64,000 nucleotides of DNA from Clostridia bacterium (GTDB taxonomy: Bacteria; Bacillota; Clostridia; Oscillospirales; Butyricicoccaceae), in assembly GCA_017559995.1 (NCBI GenBank), contig JAFYPP010000005.1, positions 19,479 to 83,478 on the forward strand. Direction: 5' to 3'. The position numbers and the translations under genes were made by a program. Numbering within the stretch: the stretch's first letter is position 1; the number at the start of each line of letters is the position of its first letter. The notes beneath the pieces were generated by a model that was not told the origin of the DNA, ran no database searches, and saw nothing but the letters and a program-made list of their open reading frames with translations. Below, one piece after another: positions 34,525 through 44,181 of this stretch.

Positions 34525-35238
34525 GTGTTTGCCGTTATCGTCAACACCATTACCGTTCTCATCGGCAGCACCGTGGGTCTGCTGTTCAAAAAAGGCATCC
34601 CCAAGCGGCTCACCGACGCCGTCATGCTGGGCATCGGCCTGTGCACCCTGTACATCGGCATTTCCGGCACCCTGAAGGGAGAAAACACCATCGTTCTTAT
34701 CCTGTCCATGGTGCTGGGCGCCATCATCGGCACCGCTCTGGATATCGACGGCGCCATCAACCGGCTGGGCGGATGGATTGAGCGCAAATTCTCCCGTCAG
34801 GGGGAAAAGGTCTCGGTGGCCCAGGGCTTCGTCACCGCCTGTCTGCTGTTCTGCGTGGGCGCCATGACCATCGTCGGCTCCCTCAACGCCGGCCTCACCG
34901 GTGACTACGAGATGCTGCTCACCAAGTCGGTGCTGGATCTGATCTCCTCTTCCATGCTGGCGGTCAGCCTGGGCATCGGCGTCATGTTCGCCGCAGCCTT
35001 CGTATTCGTGTTCCAGGGCGCTCTGGTGCTGCTGGCCGGCGTTTTGCAGCCGCTGCTCACCATCGCCGCCATCAACGAGATCATCTGCGCCGGCTCCCTG
35101 CTCATTGTGGCCCTCGGCCTCAACCTCATGGGCATCACCAAAATCAAGGTGGCCGACTATCTCCCCGCCATCGTCATCGCCCCCATCCTGTGCGCCGTCA
35201 TTCAGGCGGTCCCCGCTCTGGCGGCCTTTTTCGGATGA
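34525..35238 (+). CDS. DUF554 membrane protein
   Basis: 237 aa, about seven membrane helices with glycine-rich packing (GSTVGLLFKKGIPKRL; GAIIGTALDIDGAINRLG; LTGDYEMLLTKSVLDLISS quoted in part). This fits the DUF554/YdfK family of Firmicutes, a putative transporter of unknown substrate. The gene begins with GTG at 34525 or an internal ATG; it lies four bases past the preceding stop and is likely co-translated. Confidence 0.88.
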   Translation: MFAVIVNTITVLIGSTVGLLFKKGIPKRLTDAVMLGIGLCTLYIGISGTLKGENTIVLILSMVLGAIIGTALDIDGAINRLGGWIERKFSRQGEKVSVAQGFVTACLLFCVGAMTIVGSLNAGLTGDYEMLLTKSVLDLISSSMLAVSLGIGVMFAAAFVFVFQGALVLLAGVLQPLLTIAAINEIICAGSLLIVALGLNLMGITKIKVADYLPAIVIAPILCAVIQAVPALAAFFG

Positions 35239-35245
35239 AATTGTG

Positions 35246-35277
35246 AAATACCGGCTCGGGTGAGCCGGTATTTTTTT
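35246..35277 (+). terminator. terminator after DUF554 gene
   Basis: AAATACCGGCTC pairs with GAGCCGGTATTT around GGGT, followed by seven T in total. Confidence 0.9.
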
Positions 35278-35285
35278 GAAAACGC

Positions 35286-35313
35286 TTGAAAAAAACCGAA
35301 ATTGCGCTACAAT
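35286..35313 (+). promoter_or_regulatory. promoter of the peptide ABC operon
   Basis: TTGAAA (35286-35291), 16-base spacer, TACAAT (35308-35313). Confidence 0.6.
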
Positions 35314-35376
35314 AAGGGTGACAATGAAATAGTGTATTATTATGTGAGAAATGCAGAAAAGAAAGGAAGCAAAACC

Positions 35377-36930
35377 ATGCCCAAAGTATTCAAACGGGTC
35401 CTTTTGCTGCTGACGGTTGCCTCTCTGCTTCTGATCTCACTGTGCGGCTGCGCAGGAGATACGGATAAGGGCAAGGAGGATCCGTCGTCTGCAGTATCGG
35501 ACGAGCTATCCGACGGAAGCTCAGTCACGGTCGGTATCGCACAGGATCTGGACAGCCTCGACCCCCACCGCGCCCTCAACGCCGGTACCAGCGAGGTCAT
35601 GTTCAACATCTTTGAAGGCCTGATGAAGGCCAGCCCCGACGGCGGTGTCATTCCTGCCGTGGCCAGTGACTATGAGATCTCCCCCGACGGAAAAACCTAC
35701 ACCTTCACCCTGCGGGAAGGCGTCACGTTCCACAACGGCAACGCGGTCACTCTGGAAGATGTCCTGTATTCCCTGAAACGCTGCGCCGGATCTGAGAGCG
35801 ATGGTACGCCCCTGATCGCGGCGTTTTCCAATGTTGCGGACATTTCCGCCAACGACACCGGTCAGGTGGTCATCACCCTCACCGAGCCCAGTCTGGAGTT
35901 CCTCAACGCCACCACCGCCGCCATCATCCCCCAGAGCACCGGCGACAGCCAGTCCACTGCCCCCGTGGGTACCGGCCCCTTCTCCTTCGTGTCCTATATG
36001 CCCCAGAACAGCATGGAGATGGTGCGCTATGACGGCTACTGGGGCACCGCTCCCAAGCTGGAAAAGGTCACCTTCAAGATCATCACCGACGTGAACACCC
36101 TGGTGATGGGCCTCAACGGCGGCACTCTGGATATGGTCATCCACCTGCCCAACACCGCCGCTCCCGAGATCAAGGAAGGCTACACCGTCCTGACCGACAC
36201 CATGAAGCTGGTGCAGGCTCTGTACCTGAACAACTCGGTGAAGCCCTTTGACGACGTCCGGGTGCGTCAGGCCATGTACTACGCCATCAACGTGCCCGAG
36301 GTCATCGACTTCGTCTGCGACGGCGCCGGCGTTCCCACCGGTACCAGTATGTACCCCGCCTTTACCAAGTATTTCGTCCCCGAGCTGGCCGACAAGTATC
36401 AGCAGGATCTGGCAAAAGCCAAGCAGCTGCTGGCCGAGGCCGGCTACCCCAACGGCTTCGAAATGACCATCACCGTTCCCGGCAACTATGAGCAGCACGT
36501 GGACACCGGTCTGGTGCTGTCCCAGCAGCTGGCAGCCGTGGGCATCACCGCCAACGTGCAGGAAGTGGCCTGGGAAACCTGGGTCAGCGACGTGTACAAG
36601 GGCAGCCAGTTCGAGGCTACCGTCAGCGGCATCGCCGCCAGCAACATGACCGCCCGGGAGATGCTGGAGCGGTACACCACCGGACACAGCAAGAACTTCA
36701 TCAAGTTCAGCGACAAGGAGTTTGACGATGTGGTCGCCCGTGCCATGACCACCATGGACATGGACGAGCAGGTCACCCTCTACAAGCGTGCGCAGGAGAT
36801 CCTCAACGAGCAGGCCGGCAGTCTGTGGCTGCAGGATCTGTGCGATCTGGTAGTCATGAACGCCAAACTGGACGGCATGACCTTCTACGCCACCTATGTG
36901 CTGGATATGTCCACCATCTACTACAAATGA
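35377..36930 (+). CDS. extracellular solute-binding lipoprotein (family 5, peptide/nickel)
   Basis: 517 aa. Signal peptide with lipobox LCGC, then the family 5 fold: DLDSLDPHRALN at the start, YTFTLREGVTFHNGNAVTLEDV, APVGTGPFSF and DDVRVRQAMYYAIN. It captures ligand outside the cell for the permeases that follow. ATG 35377 follows GAAAGGAAG; 25 earlier residues are rejected. The ATPases of this operon are short, like NikD/NikE, so nickel or a small peptide are both possible ligands; sequence alone does not decide. Confidence 0.92.
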   Translation: MPKVFKRVLLLLTVASLLLISLCGCAGDTDKGKEDPSSAVSDELSDGSSVTVGIAQDLDSLDPHRALNAGTSEVMFNIFEGLMKASPDGGVIPAVASDYEISPDGKTYTFTLREGVTFHNGNAVTLEDVLYSLKRCAGSESDGTPLIAAFSNVADISANDTGQVVITLTEPSLEFLNATTAAIIPQSTGDSQSTAPVGTGPFSFVSYMPQNSMEMVRYDGYWGTAPKLEKVTFKIITDVNTLVMGLNGGTLDMVIHLPNTAAPEIKEGYTVLTDTMKLVQALYLNNSVKPFDDVRVRQAMYYAINVPEVIDFVCDGAGVPTGTSMYPAFTKYFVPELADKYQQDLAKAKQLLAEAGYPNGFEMTITVPGNYEQHVDTGLVLSQQLAAVGITANVQEVAWETWVSDVYKGSQFEATVSGIAASNMTAREMLERYTTGHSKNFIKFSDKEFDDVVARAMTTMDMDEQVTLYKRAQEILNEQAGSLWLQDLCDLVVMNAKLDGMTFYATYVLDMSTIYYK

Positions 36931-36985
36931 TCGGACAGGGGCTGCGCCTGCAGCCCCTGTTTCCACATAAGGAGTGGTTTTCTCC

Positions 36986-37930
36986 ATGCTGAAAACTGTC
37001 TGCAAGCGGCTGGCGCTGCTGGTTTTCACCCTGCTTTTGGTGACGGCGCTTGCCTTCTTTGCCTTTTCCATCATCCCCGGCGATCCTACCGACACCATCC
37101 TGGGTCTGGAGGCCACCGAGCAGCAGATCGCGGCCCTGCGGGCCGAACTGGGGCTGGATCTTCCTCTGCCGGTGCGGTACGTCCGCTGGCTGGGTGATTT
37201 CCTTCGGGGCGATCTGGGTGTTTCCTACAACTTTGATATGCCGGTCTCCGCCCTGCTTTCCGACCGCATTGCCCCCACTCTAACCCTGACGCTGATGGCG
37301 GCCGTGCTCATCGTGCTGTTTTCCATCCCGCTGGGCCTGTTGGCGGCCCGGTACGAGGGCGGCTGGATCGACCGCATTCTGACGGTGGTCAATCAGATCG
37401 CCATGTCGGTGCCCAATTTCGTCATGGGTATCTCGCTGGTGTTCCTGTTCGGTCTGGTGCTTCACTGGTTCCAGCCGGGCGGCTATGTGGCCCCCGAAAA
37501 CGGTCTGGGCAGCTATCTGTGGTTCATGCTGTTCCCCTCGCTGGCGGTGGCACTGCCCAAAAGCGCCATGACCATCAAAATGCTCCGCGGTTCGGTGCTC
37601 ACCGAGCTTACCGCCGACTACATCCGCACCGCCTATTCCAAGGGCAACAGCCGCGCCTCCGCCCTGTGGCGGCACGTGCTGCGCAACGCCATGATCCCGG
37701 TGGTCACCTTCCTGGCCACCACCATTGCCGAACTGGTGGCCGGCTCCATCGTGGTGGAGCAGGTCTTTGCCATCCCCGGACTGGGCCAGATGCTCATCTC
37801 CTCCATCAGCAACCGGGACTATCCCGTGGTGCAGGCTATCATCGTGCTGGTGGCCTTCGTGGTGGTGCTGTGCAACTTTTTGGCCGACGCACTGTACCGG
37901 GTGATGGATCCCCGGCTGAAAGGACGGTGA
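36986..37930 (+). CDS. ABC permease, DppB/NikB type
   Basis: 314 aa, six membrane helices. The start VFTLLLVTALAFFAFSIIPGDP and the cytoplasmic EAA loop (RTAYSKGNSRASALWRHVLRNA, seen around residue 215-235) are family traits. ATG 36986 lies ten bases after AAGGAG; GTG 36974 is too close to it. Second gene of the operon. Confidence 0.93.
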   Translation: MLKTVCKRLALLVFTLLLVTALAFFAFSIIPGDPTDTILGLEATEQQIAALRAELGLDLPLPVRYVRWLGDFLRGDLGVSYNFDMPVSALLSDRIAPTLTLTLMAAVLIVLFSIPLGLLAARYEGGWIDRILTVVNQIAMSVPNFVMGISLVFLFGLVLHWFQPGGYVAPENGLGSYLWFMLFPSLAVALPKSAMTIKMLRGSVLTELTADYIRTAYSKGNSRASALWRHVLRNAMIPVVTFLATTIAELVAGSIVVEQVFAIPGLGQMLISSISNRDYPVVQAIIVLVAFVVVLCNFLADALYRVMDPRLKGR

Positions 37931-37937
37931 TCCGGGA

Positions 37938-38735
37938 ATGAAAAAACGCAATTGGTACCTCACCTTCGGCAGTGTGCTCACTGCCTGTATGCTGGTGTTT
38001 ACCCTGGTGGGCTATCTGTGGACGCCCTATGATCCCGGCGCGCTGAGCCTGCGGGATAAACTGGCCAAACCTTCGGCGGAACACCTCTTCGGCTGCGACC
38101 AGCTGGGCCGGGATATCCTGTCCCGCACCCTGGACGGCGCCGGCAATACCCTCATCATCGCTCTGGCCGTTCTGGCGGTGGGCTTTGTATTCGGTCTGCT
38201 CCTCGGCGCCCTGTGCGGTTATTACGGCGGCGCGGTGGACGCGGCCGTCATGCGGGTATGCGACGCCATCACCGCCTTCCCCAGCATCCTGCTGGCCATG
38301 GTGGTCATCGCCATCATCGGCCCGGGCACCTATAACATCATCGCCGCCCTGGGCATCCTGTTCATTCCCAGCTTTGCCCGTCTGGTGCGCGGCGAGTTCA
38401 TCAAGTACCGTGGCCGGGACTTCGTCCACGCCGCCCGGTTGGAGGGTGTTCATCCTCTGCGCATCATCTTCGTGCACATTCTGCCCAACACCTGGCCGGT
38501 GCTGCTGTCCGGTCTGACCATCGGCTTCAACAACGCCGTGCTGTCCGAGGCTTCCATGAGCTTTTTGGGCATCGGTGTTGGTCCTGCCGACGCCAGCCTG
38601 GGCCGTATGCTCAGCGAAGGCCAGGGCTGCCTGTTCTCCGCCCCCTGGTGCACCCTGTTCCCCGCGCTGGCAGTGATCCTGCTGGTGCTGGGTGTTGGCA
38701 TGGTGGGCGAGGGCATCCGTGAAAGGATCCGGTGA
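37938..38735 (+). CDS. ABC permease, DppC/NikC type
   Basis: 265 aa. HLFGCDQLGRDILSR is the hallmark N-terminal motif of DppC-type permeases, followed by five membrane helices and an EAA loop (HAARLEGVHPLRIIFVHILPN). Pairs with the preceding permease; seven bases separate the genes. Confidence 0.94.
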   Translation: MKKRNWYLTFGSVLTACMLVFTLVGYLWTPYDPGALSLRDKLAKPSAEHLFGCDQLGRDILSRTLDGAGNTLIIALAVLAVGFVFGLLLGALCGYYGGAVDAAVMRVCDAITAFPSILLAMVVIAIIGPGTYNIIAALGILFIPSFARLVRGEFIKYRGRDFVHAARLEGVHPLRIIFVHILPNTWPVLLSGLTIGFNNAVLSEASMSFLGIGVGPADASLGRMLSEGQGCLFSAPWCTLFPALAVILLVLGVGMVGEGIRERIR

Positions 38736-38739
38736 GCCT

Positions 38740-39549
38740 ATGCTGTTGGATATTCAAAATCTTTCGGTGGTGTTCCACGATCAGGACGCCCCCTTTTCCG
38801 CCGTCAAAGGCGTCGATCTGCAGGTAGCCAAAGGTGAGATCGTCGGTATCGTGGGCGAGTCCGGCTCGGGCAAATCCATGATCGCCCACACCATCATGGG
38901 CCTCATTCAGCGTTCGGCCTGCAAGATCTCCGGCAAGGTGCTGTTTGACGGCACCGACCTGCTGACCATGGATCGGGAGACCCTGCGCACCTATCAGGGT
39001 GACGAGCTGTCCATCATCTTCCAGGAACCCATGACCTCCCTCAACCCCACCATGCGCATCGGCAAGCAGGTGGAGGAATCCCTCCGCATCCATACCGATA
39101 TGACCAAGGAGGCCCGCCGGGCCCGCGCGCTGGAGGCCATGGAACTGGCCGAACTGGACGATCCTGCTTCCCTGTACGACAAATACCCCCACGAACTGTC
39201 GGGCGGTATGCGTCAGCGCGTGATGATCGCCTCTGCTCTGGTGCAGCGGCCCCAGCTGCTCATCGCCGACGAGCCTACCACCGCGCTGGATGTGACCATC
39301 CAGGCCGAGATCCTCAAGACCCTCAAGGAGATCAACCGCAAGGAGGGCACCGCCATCCTGTTCATCTCCCACGACCTGGGCGTGGTGCGCCATCTGTGCC
39401 AGCGGGTCGTGGTCATGCAGAAGGGCCAGATCGTGGAGCAAGGCCCCGCCGACCAGGTCTTTCATCAGCCCCAGGAAGACTATACCAAGCGGCTCATCGC
39501 CGCACGGCCCACCCGCCGCAAGCTGAAAGGAAGTGTCCGCCATGGCTGA
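38740..39549 (+). CDS. ABC ATPase, DppD/NikD type
   Basis: 269 aa. Walker A GESGSGKS, signature [12 protein letters not shown], Walker [13 protein letters not shown]. Typical OppD/DppD proteins reach about 330 aa with a C-terminal cysteine-containing extension; this one stops after YTKRLIAA and a short basic tail, more like NikD. ATG 38740 starts [12 protein letters not shown] five bases past the permease stop. Overlaps the next gene by eight bases. Confidence 0.93.
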   Translation: MLLDIQNLSVVFHDQDAPFSAVKGVDLQVAKGEIVGIVGESGSGKSMIAHTIMGLIQRSACKISGKVLFDGTDLLTMDRETLRTYQGDELSIIFQEPMTSLNPTMRIGKQVEESLRIHTDMTKEARRARALEAMELAELDDPASLYDKYPHELSGGMRQRVMIASALVQRPQLLIADEPTTALDVTIQAEILKTLKEINRKEGTAILFISHDLGVVRHLCQRVVVMQKGQIVEQGPADQVFHQPQEDYTKRLIAARPTRRKLKGSVRHG

Positions 39550-40267
39550 ACCGGTATTTGAAATGCGGGATCTTTCCAGCTTTTACGGCAAGGGCAAGGA
39601 GCGCCTGCGGTACCTGAAAAACGTCAACCTCTCCCTGCAACAGGGTGAGGTGCTGGGCCTGGTGGGCGAGTCCGGCTCGGGCAAATCCACCCTGGCCAAA
39701 TGCCTGCTGGGCATGGTCACCGACACCGAGGGATACCTCGAGGTCAACGCCCCCCGGCCCCAGATGGTGTTTCAGGACCCCTACGGTTCGCTGAACCCCG
39801 CCAAGACCATCGGCTGGATCCTGGAGGAACCCCTCCGGGCCATCGGTGTCAAGGACAAAGCGGAGCGCCGCCGCCGTGTGCTGGAAATGATCGGTCTGGT
39901 GGGTCTGGAAGAAAAACATCTGGACCGCCGTCCCTCCCAACTGTCGGGCGGTCAGCGCCAGCGTGTGGCCATCGCCGCCGCCCTCATTCAGGGCAGCAAG
40001 TTCATCATTCTGGACGAGCCGGTTTCGGCGCTGGATGTGACCCTGCAGGCCCAGATCCTGCAGCTGCTGGTGGATCTTAAAGCGCAGCTGGGCCTGTCCT
40101 ACCTGTTCATCTCCCACGACCTGTCGGTGGTCTATCAGATCTGTGACCGGGTGGCCGTGCTGTATCACGGCGAGATCGTGGATCAGGGCGACGTGGACAC
40201 CGTCTACGACCGGCCTGCCAGCGACTACACCAAGCGCCTTCTGGAGGCCTCTCTGGCTCTGGATTAA
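39542..40267 (+). CDS. ABC ATPase, DppF/NikE type
   Basis: 241 aa. Walker [10 protein letters not shown], signature [12 protein letters not shown], Walker [13 protein letters not shown], switch ISHDLSVV. Short relative to OppF/DppF (about 320 aa). It forms the ATPase dimer with the preceding protein. GGAAGTG before ATG 39542. Last gene of the operon; a terminator follows. Confidence 0.93.
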   Translation: MAEPVFEMRDLSSFYGKGKERLRYLKNVNLSLQQGEVLGLVGESGSGKSTLAKCLLGMVTDTEGYLEVNAPRPQMVFQDPYGSLNPAKTIGWILEEPLRAIGVKDKAERRRRVLEMIGLVGLEEKHLDRRPSQLSGGQRQRVAIAAALIQGSKFIILDEPVSALDVTLQAQILQLLVDLKAQLGLSYLFISHDLSVVYQICDRVAVLYHGEIVDQGDVDTVYDRPASDYTKRLLEASLALD

Positions 40268-40282
40268 CGCAAAACAACAAAA

Positions 40283-40314
40283 AAAGACGCCGATCTTTCG
40301 ATCGGCGTCTTTCT
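40283..40314. terminator. convergent terminator (ABC operon / hyuB)
   Basis: AAAGACGCCGATC pairs with GATCGGCGTCTTT around TTTC. Confidence 0.85.
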
Positions 40315-40324
40315 TTATACGGTT

Positions 40325-41977
40325 TTACAGGGTGACGCCGGCTTCCTTCAGCCAGTTCTCGTCAATGATACCCTCTTCCAGCTCGCGGCGCAGCAGTTCG
40401 GGGTCACGCTCGGACACGGGGCCGTAGCCGCCGGCGCCGGCAGTGATCATCTCCACCACGTCGTTGGTCTGCAGGGGGATGTTGCGGGGCTTGGGATTGG
40501 ACAGGAACATCTCGCCGTCACGGTAGAACTTGATGCTGGCGTTGCCGCCTTCCTGACCGCCTTCCAGACCCCAGGGACGGCTGACGGCGCGCTCGGTGGC
40601 GGCGGAGATCAGCACGGAGTCGGCGCTCTCTTCCAGGATGCGGATGGTACGGACGATACCCATACCGCCGCGGTACTTACCGGCGCCGCCGCTGTTTTCG
40701 GACAGGGCGTACTTTTCCACCATCAGGGGATACTCCATCTCCAGCGCCTCAACGGGCAGGTTGGAGGTGTTGGTCATGTGCACGTGAACGGCGTCCATAC
40801 CGTCCTTGTTGTACCGGGCGCCGGAACCGCCGCCGATGGTCTCAACGTAAACGTAGGGATTGCCGTTGCGCTTGTCGGTACCGGAGAAGAAGAAGTAGCT
40901 CATAGCGCCGTTACCGGCAGAGGTGACACGGGTGGGATCCATCTGGGCGAAGGCGCCGAAGATGATGTCGGCGATACGCTGGGTAGTGGTCTCACGGTCA
41001 GAAGTGGGAGCAGGCTCCTTGGCCCAAACGATGCTGCCTTCTTCCGCCACGATGTTGATGCTGTCAAAGAAGCCGGAGTTGGCGGGGATGGACTTATCCA
41101 GGATGGCCAGCATGGCGTAGTAAACGGTGGCCTTCAGGGCGCAGGGCACGCAGTTATGGGGACCTCTGTTCTGGGGATCGGAACCGGTGAAGTCAAAGGT
41201 GATCTGGTCGTCCTTGATGATGACCTTGGTCTTGATGCGCACGCGGCCGCCGCCGGCGCCGTCATCATCCATAAAGTCCTCGAAGCAGTATTCGCCGTCG
41301 GGCAGTTCCTTGATGGCGATACGGGCCTTCTTTTCGCCGTATTCCAGCCACTTCTTGCAGAACTCTTCATAGGTGTCCAGACCGATCTTGTTGATCAGCT
41401 CGATCAGCTTGTCGGCGCCGAACTGGTTGGTGATCAGCTGGGCATTCAGGTCGCCCTGACGCTCGTACTTCATCTGGAAGTTCAGCATGATCAGATCCAT
41501 GACGTCACGGACCAGCTCGCCCTTGCTGTACATCTTCACCAGGGGGATACGCAGACCTTCGTCATAGATGGTGGGACCCTTGCGGCTCTTGTCGGCGTGG
41601 TGGCCGGTGTTGACCATGTAGGCGACCAGCTTGCCCTCATAGAAAACGGGCTTCAGCAGCACCAGGTCGGGCAGGTGGGAACCGCCGCCGGTGTAGGGGT
41701 CGTTGGCGATGAACACGTCACCGTCGTGGATCTCGTCGATGCTGTACTTCTGGGTCAGTACCTCGACGGCACCGGACAGGGAGCTGAAGTGCAGGGGGAT
41801 GTGCTGTGCCAGAGACAGCAGCTTACCTTCGGGACTAAAGACGGCGACAGACAGGTCCTTACGCTCTTTGATGTTGGTGCTGTAGCCGGTCTTGGCCAGA
41901 ATGACGCCCATCTGTTCGGCAATGGACGTAATGCCGTTGGAGATGATCTCCAAAGTGATGGAATTGATTTCTTTCAT
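40325..41977 (-). CDS. hydantoinase/oxoprolinase B subunit
   Basis: 550 aa. HyuB-family subunit: NGITSIAEQMGVILAKTGYS at the start, DVFIANDPYTGGGSHLPD, NTGHHADKSRKGP and the C-terminal GAGGYGPVSERDPE. With subunit A it hydrolyses or carboxylates cyclic amides or ketones in an ATP-dependent way (N-methylhydantoin, 5-oxoproline, acetone types). ATG 41977 follows AGGAGG. It lies downstream of the A subunit gene with an 18-base gap. Confidence 0.93.
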   Translation of the reverse strand: MKEINSITLEIISNGITSIAEQMGVILAKTGYSTNIKERKDLSVAVFSPEGKLLSLAQHIPLHFSSLSGAVEVLTQKYSIDEIHDGDVFIANDPYTGGGSHLPDLVLLKPVFYEGKLVAYMVNTGHHADKSRKGPTIYDEGLRIPLVKMYSKGELVRDVMDLIMLNFQMKYERQGDLNAQLITNQFGADKLIELINKIGLDTYEEFCKKWLEYGEKKARIAIKELPDGEYCFEDFMDDDGAGGGRVRIKTKVIIKDDQITFDFTGSDPQNRGPHNCVPCALKATVYYAMLAILDKSIPANSGFFDSINIVAEEGSIVWAKEPAPTSDRETTTQRIADIIFGAFAQMDPTRVTSAGNGAMSYFFFSGTDKRNGNPYVYVETIGGGSGARYNKDGMDAVHVHMTNTSNLPVEALEMEYPLMVEKYALSENSGGAGKYRGGMGIVRTIRILEESADSVLISAATERAVSRPWGLEGGQEGGNASIKFYRDGEMFLSNPKPRNIPLQTNDVVEMITAGAGGYGPVSERDPELLRRELEEGIIDENWLKEAGVTL

Positions 41978-41994
41978 TTGAAGCACCTCCTTGA

Positions 41995-44040
41995 TTACTT
42001 GCGCTCGATCATCATGTTGAGATAGGTGTCCACGGTGGCCTTCTGGTTGGACAGAACGATGGTGGTGCTGTCCATCTGCTCAATGATGGCCGGGCCCTGG
42101 ATCACGTTGCCGCAATGCAGCTTATCGCGGTCGTACAGGATATAGTCGGCGAACTTGCCGTTGCCTTCGTAAACGTGGCGGCTGCCGATGACGGCGGCGG
42201 AGGGAGCCTCGCCGGCGTACTCGTCCTTGGTGACCACGGGATAGACGATATCGCCCAGAGCGGACAGACCGAAGTTGACGATCTGGACGGCGTCGTCGGA
42301 GCTGAAGGAGTACAGACGCTCATAAGCCTTGATGAACTCGGCACGCAGGGCTGCGGCGGAATCCACGGCTTCGATCTGGATGGGTACACGGATCTCGTGG
42401 TTCTGGCCCTTGTAGCGCATATCCAGGAAGTACTCACGGTGACGCTGGGTGGGATCGATCTTCTCTTCGCCGAACCAGATGTCGGCGTCGGCTTCCAGAG
42501 CGCGGAACTGACGGTCCAGAATGGCCTTGGTGTCCTCGGACAGATCCATGACGTAGGTCTGGACGAAGTCACGGCGCATATTCTCGGTCAGCAGACCGTA
42601 GGCAGCCAGCAGACCGGGGGTCTTGGGGATCAGAGCCTTTTTGATGGTCATTTCTTCGATCAGCTCGGCAGCGTGCAGGGGACCGGAACCGCCGAAGGCA
42701 ACCAGACAGAACTCACTGGGGTTGTAGCCCTTGGCCACGGTGACGTTCTTGATTTCCTTGGTAATGTTGGAGTTGGAGACCGAGATGATGCCGCGGGCGG
42801 TTTCCAGCAGCCCCATGTCGATCTTGTCGGCCAGATCCTGAACGGCCTTGCGGGACAGGTTGGCGTCGATGGGCAGACGGCCGGCCAGCAGGTTTTCCTG
42901 GTTCAGGTGACCCAGCACCACGCGGGCGTCGGTGATGGTGGCCTTGGTGCCGCCCAGCTGATAGCAGGCGGGGCCGGGGTTGGCGCCGGCGCTCTGGGGG
43001 CCGACCTTCAGGATTCCGCCGCTGTCGATCCAGCCGATGGAGCCGCCGCCGGCACCGATGGTGGAAATGTCGATGGAGGGGATACGGACGGGATAGCCGC
43101 TGATGGTCTTTTCATCGGAGGCCTCGAAACGGCCGTCAACCACCAGGCTGATGTCGGTACTGGTACCGCCGATATCCACGGTGATCAGGTCCTTCTCGTC
43201 GATCAGGTCGGTGATGTACTGGGCACCCACGACGCCGGCGGCAGGACCGGACAAAGCGGTCTTTACGGGGAACTTCATGGACTCGTCAATGGACATCAGA
43301 CCGCCGTTGGAGTGGTTGATATAGGTGTTCTTGATGCCGATGGAGGCCAGGGTGTTCTTCAGGTTGTTCATGTACTTCTTGACCTCGGGGCCAACGAAGG
43401 AGTTGAGCACGGTGCCGCACAGACGCTCGTACTCACGGAACTGCTTGGACAGGTCGCTGGAGATGGTGAGGAAGGCCTCGGGATACTTTTCGGTGATGAT
43501 CTCCTTGATCTTGGCCTCGTTCTCGTTGTTCAGGTAGGCGTTCAGCAGCATGACGACGACGGCCTTGGCCTCTTTGTCCTTGATCTGGTCAACGACCTTC
43601 TCCACTTCGGCGGGATCGATCTCACGGATCACTTCGCCCTTATAGTTCAGGCGCTCGTTGACCTCAAAGCGCAGGTCGCGGGTGACCAGGGTGCGGGCCT
43701 TGTCGGCCTGGATGTCATACAGATCGGGGCGCTTCTGGCGGCCGATCTCCAGCAGGTCACGGAAACCGCCGGTGGTGATCAGCGCGGTCTTGGCGCCTCT
43801 GCCTTCCAGAATGGCGTTGGTAGCGACGGTGGTACCGTGCATAAAGCGGTCGACATCTTCGCCGTTAAAGCCATACTCCTTGGCGATGACCTGAACGCCT
43901 TCCACAACAGCGGCAGACTGGTCATGCAGGGAGGAGGGCAGCTTGTATACCATCAGTTCACCGGTCTTTTCATCAACCGCACAGATATCGGTGTTGGTAC
44001 CGCCGACGTCAACACCGATTCGGATCGTTCTTTTTTCCAT
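41995..44040 (-). CDS. hydantoinase/oxoprolinase A subunit
   Basis: 681 aa. ATP-binding subunit of the ASKHA type: GVDVGGTNTDICAVDE phosphate loop at residue 9, FMHGTTVATNAILEGRGAKTALITT, DIGGTSTDISLV, and GAGGGSIGWID. Works with the B subunit encoded next. AAAGGAG precedes ATG. A LysR-type gene is divergent from it, the usual sign of local control. The substrate cannot be assigned; 5-oxoproline, creatinine-derived N-methylhydantoin and others are handled by relatives. Confidence 0.94.
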   Translation of the reverse strand: MEKRTIRIGVDVGGTNTDICAVDEKTGELMVYKLPSSLHDQSAAVVEGVQVIAKEYGFNGEDVDRFMHGTTVATNAILEGRGAKTALITTGGFRDLLEIGRQKRPDLYDIQADKARTLVTRDLRFEVNERLNYKGEVIREIDPAEVEKVVDQIKDKEAKAVVVMLLNAYLNNENEAKIKEIITEKYPEAFLTISSDLSKQFREYERLCGTVLNSFVGPEVKKYMNNLKNTLASIGIKNTYINHSNGGLMSIDESMKFPVKTALSGPAAGVVGAQYITDLIDEKDLITVDIGGTSTDISLVVDGRFEASDEKTISGYPVRIPSIDISTIGAGGGSIGWIDSGGILKVGPQSAGANPGPACYQLGGTKATITDARVVLGHLNQENLLAGRLPIDANLSRKAVQDLADKIDMGLLETARGIISVSNSNITKEIKNVTVAKGYNPSEFCLVAFGGSGPLHAAELIEEMTIKKALIPKTPGLLAAYGLLTENMRRDFVQTYVMDLSEDTKAILDRQFRALEADADIWFGEEKIDPTQRHREYFLDMRYKGQNHEIRVPIQIEAVDSAAALRAEFIKAYERLYSFSSDDAVQIVNFGLSALGDIVYPVVTKDEYAGEAPSAAVIGSRHVYEGNGKFADYILYDRDKLHCGNVIQGPAIIEQMDSTTIVLSNQKATVDTYLNMMIERK

Positions 44041-44181
44041 AAGAAAACTCCTTTCCGAAACTACAATTTATTCCAGTTTAATTGATTATCTAAACCAAAT
44101 ATACCATTGATTTCCCATAAAGTCCAAGATATAATAGATTATATCATTATAATCTTTTGTTTATGGATTGGAGGCATCCGC

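Noticed and set aside
42115..44085. Antisense frame to hyuA
   Set aside because: Gly/Val/Asp-biased shadow of a well-supported gene.
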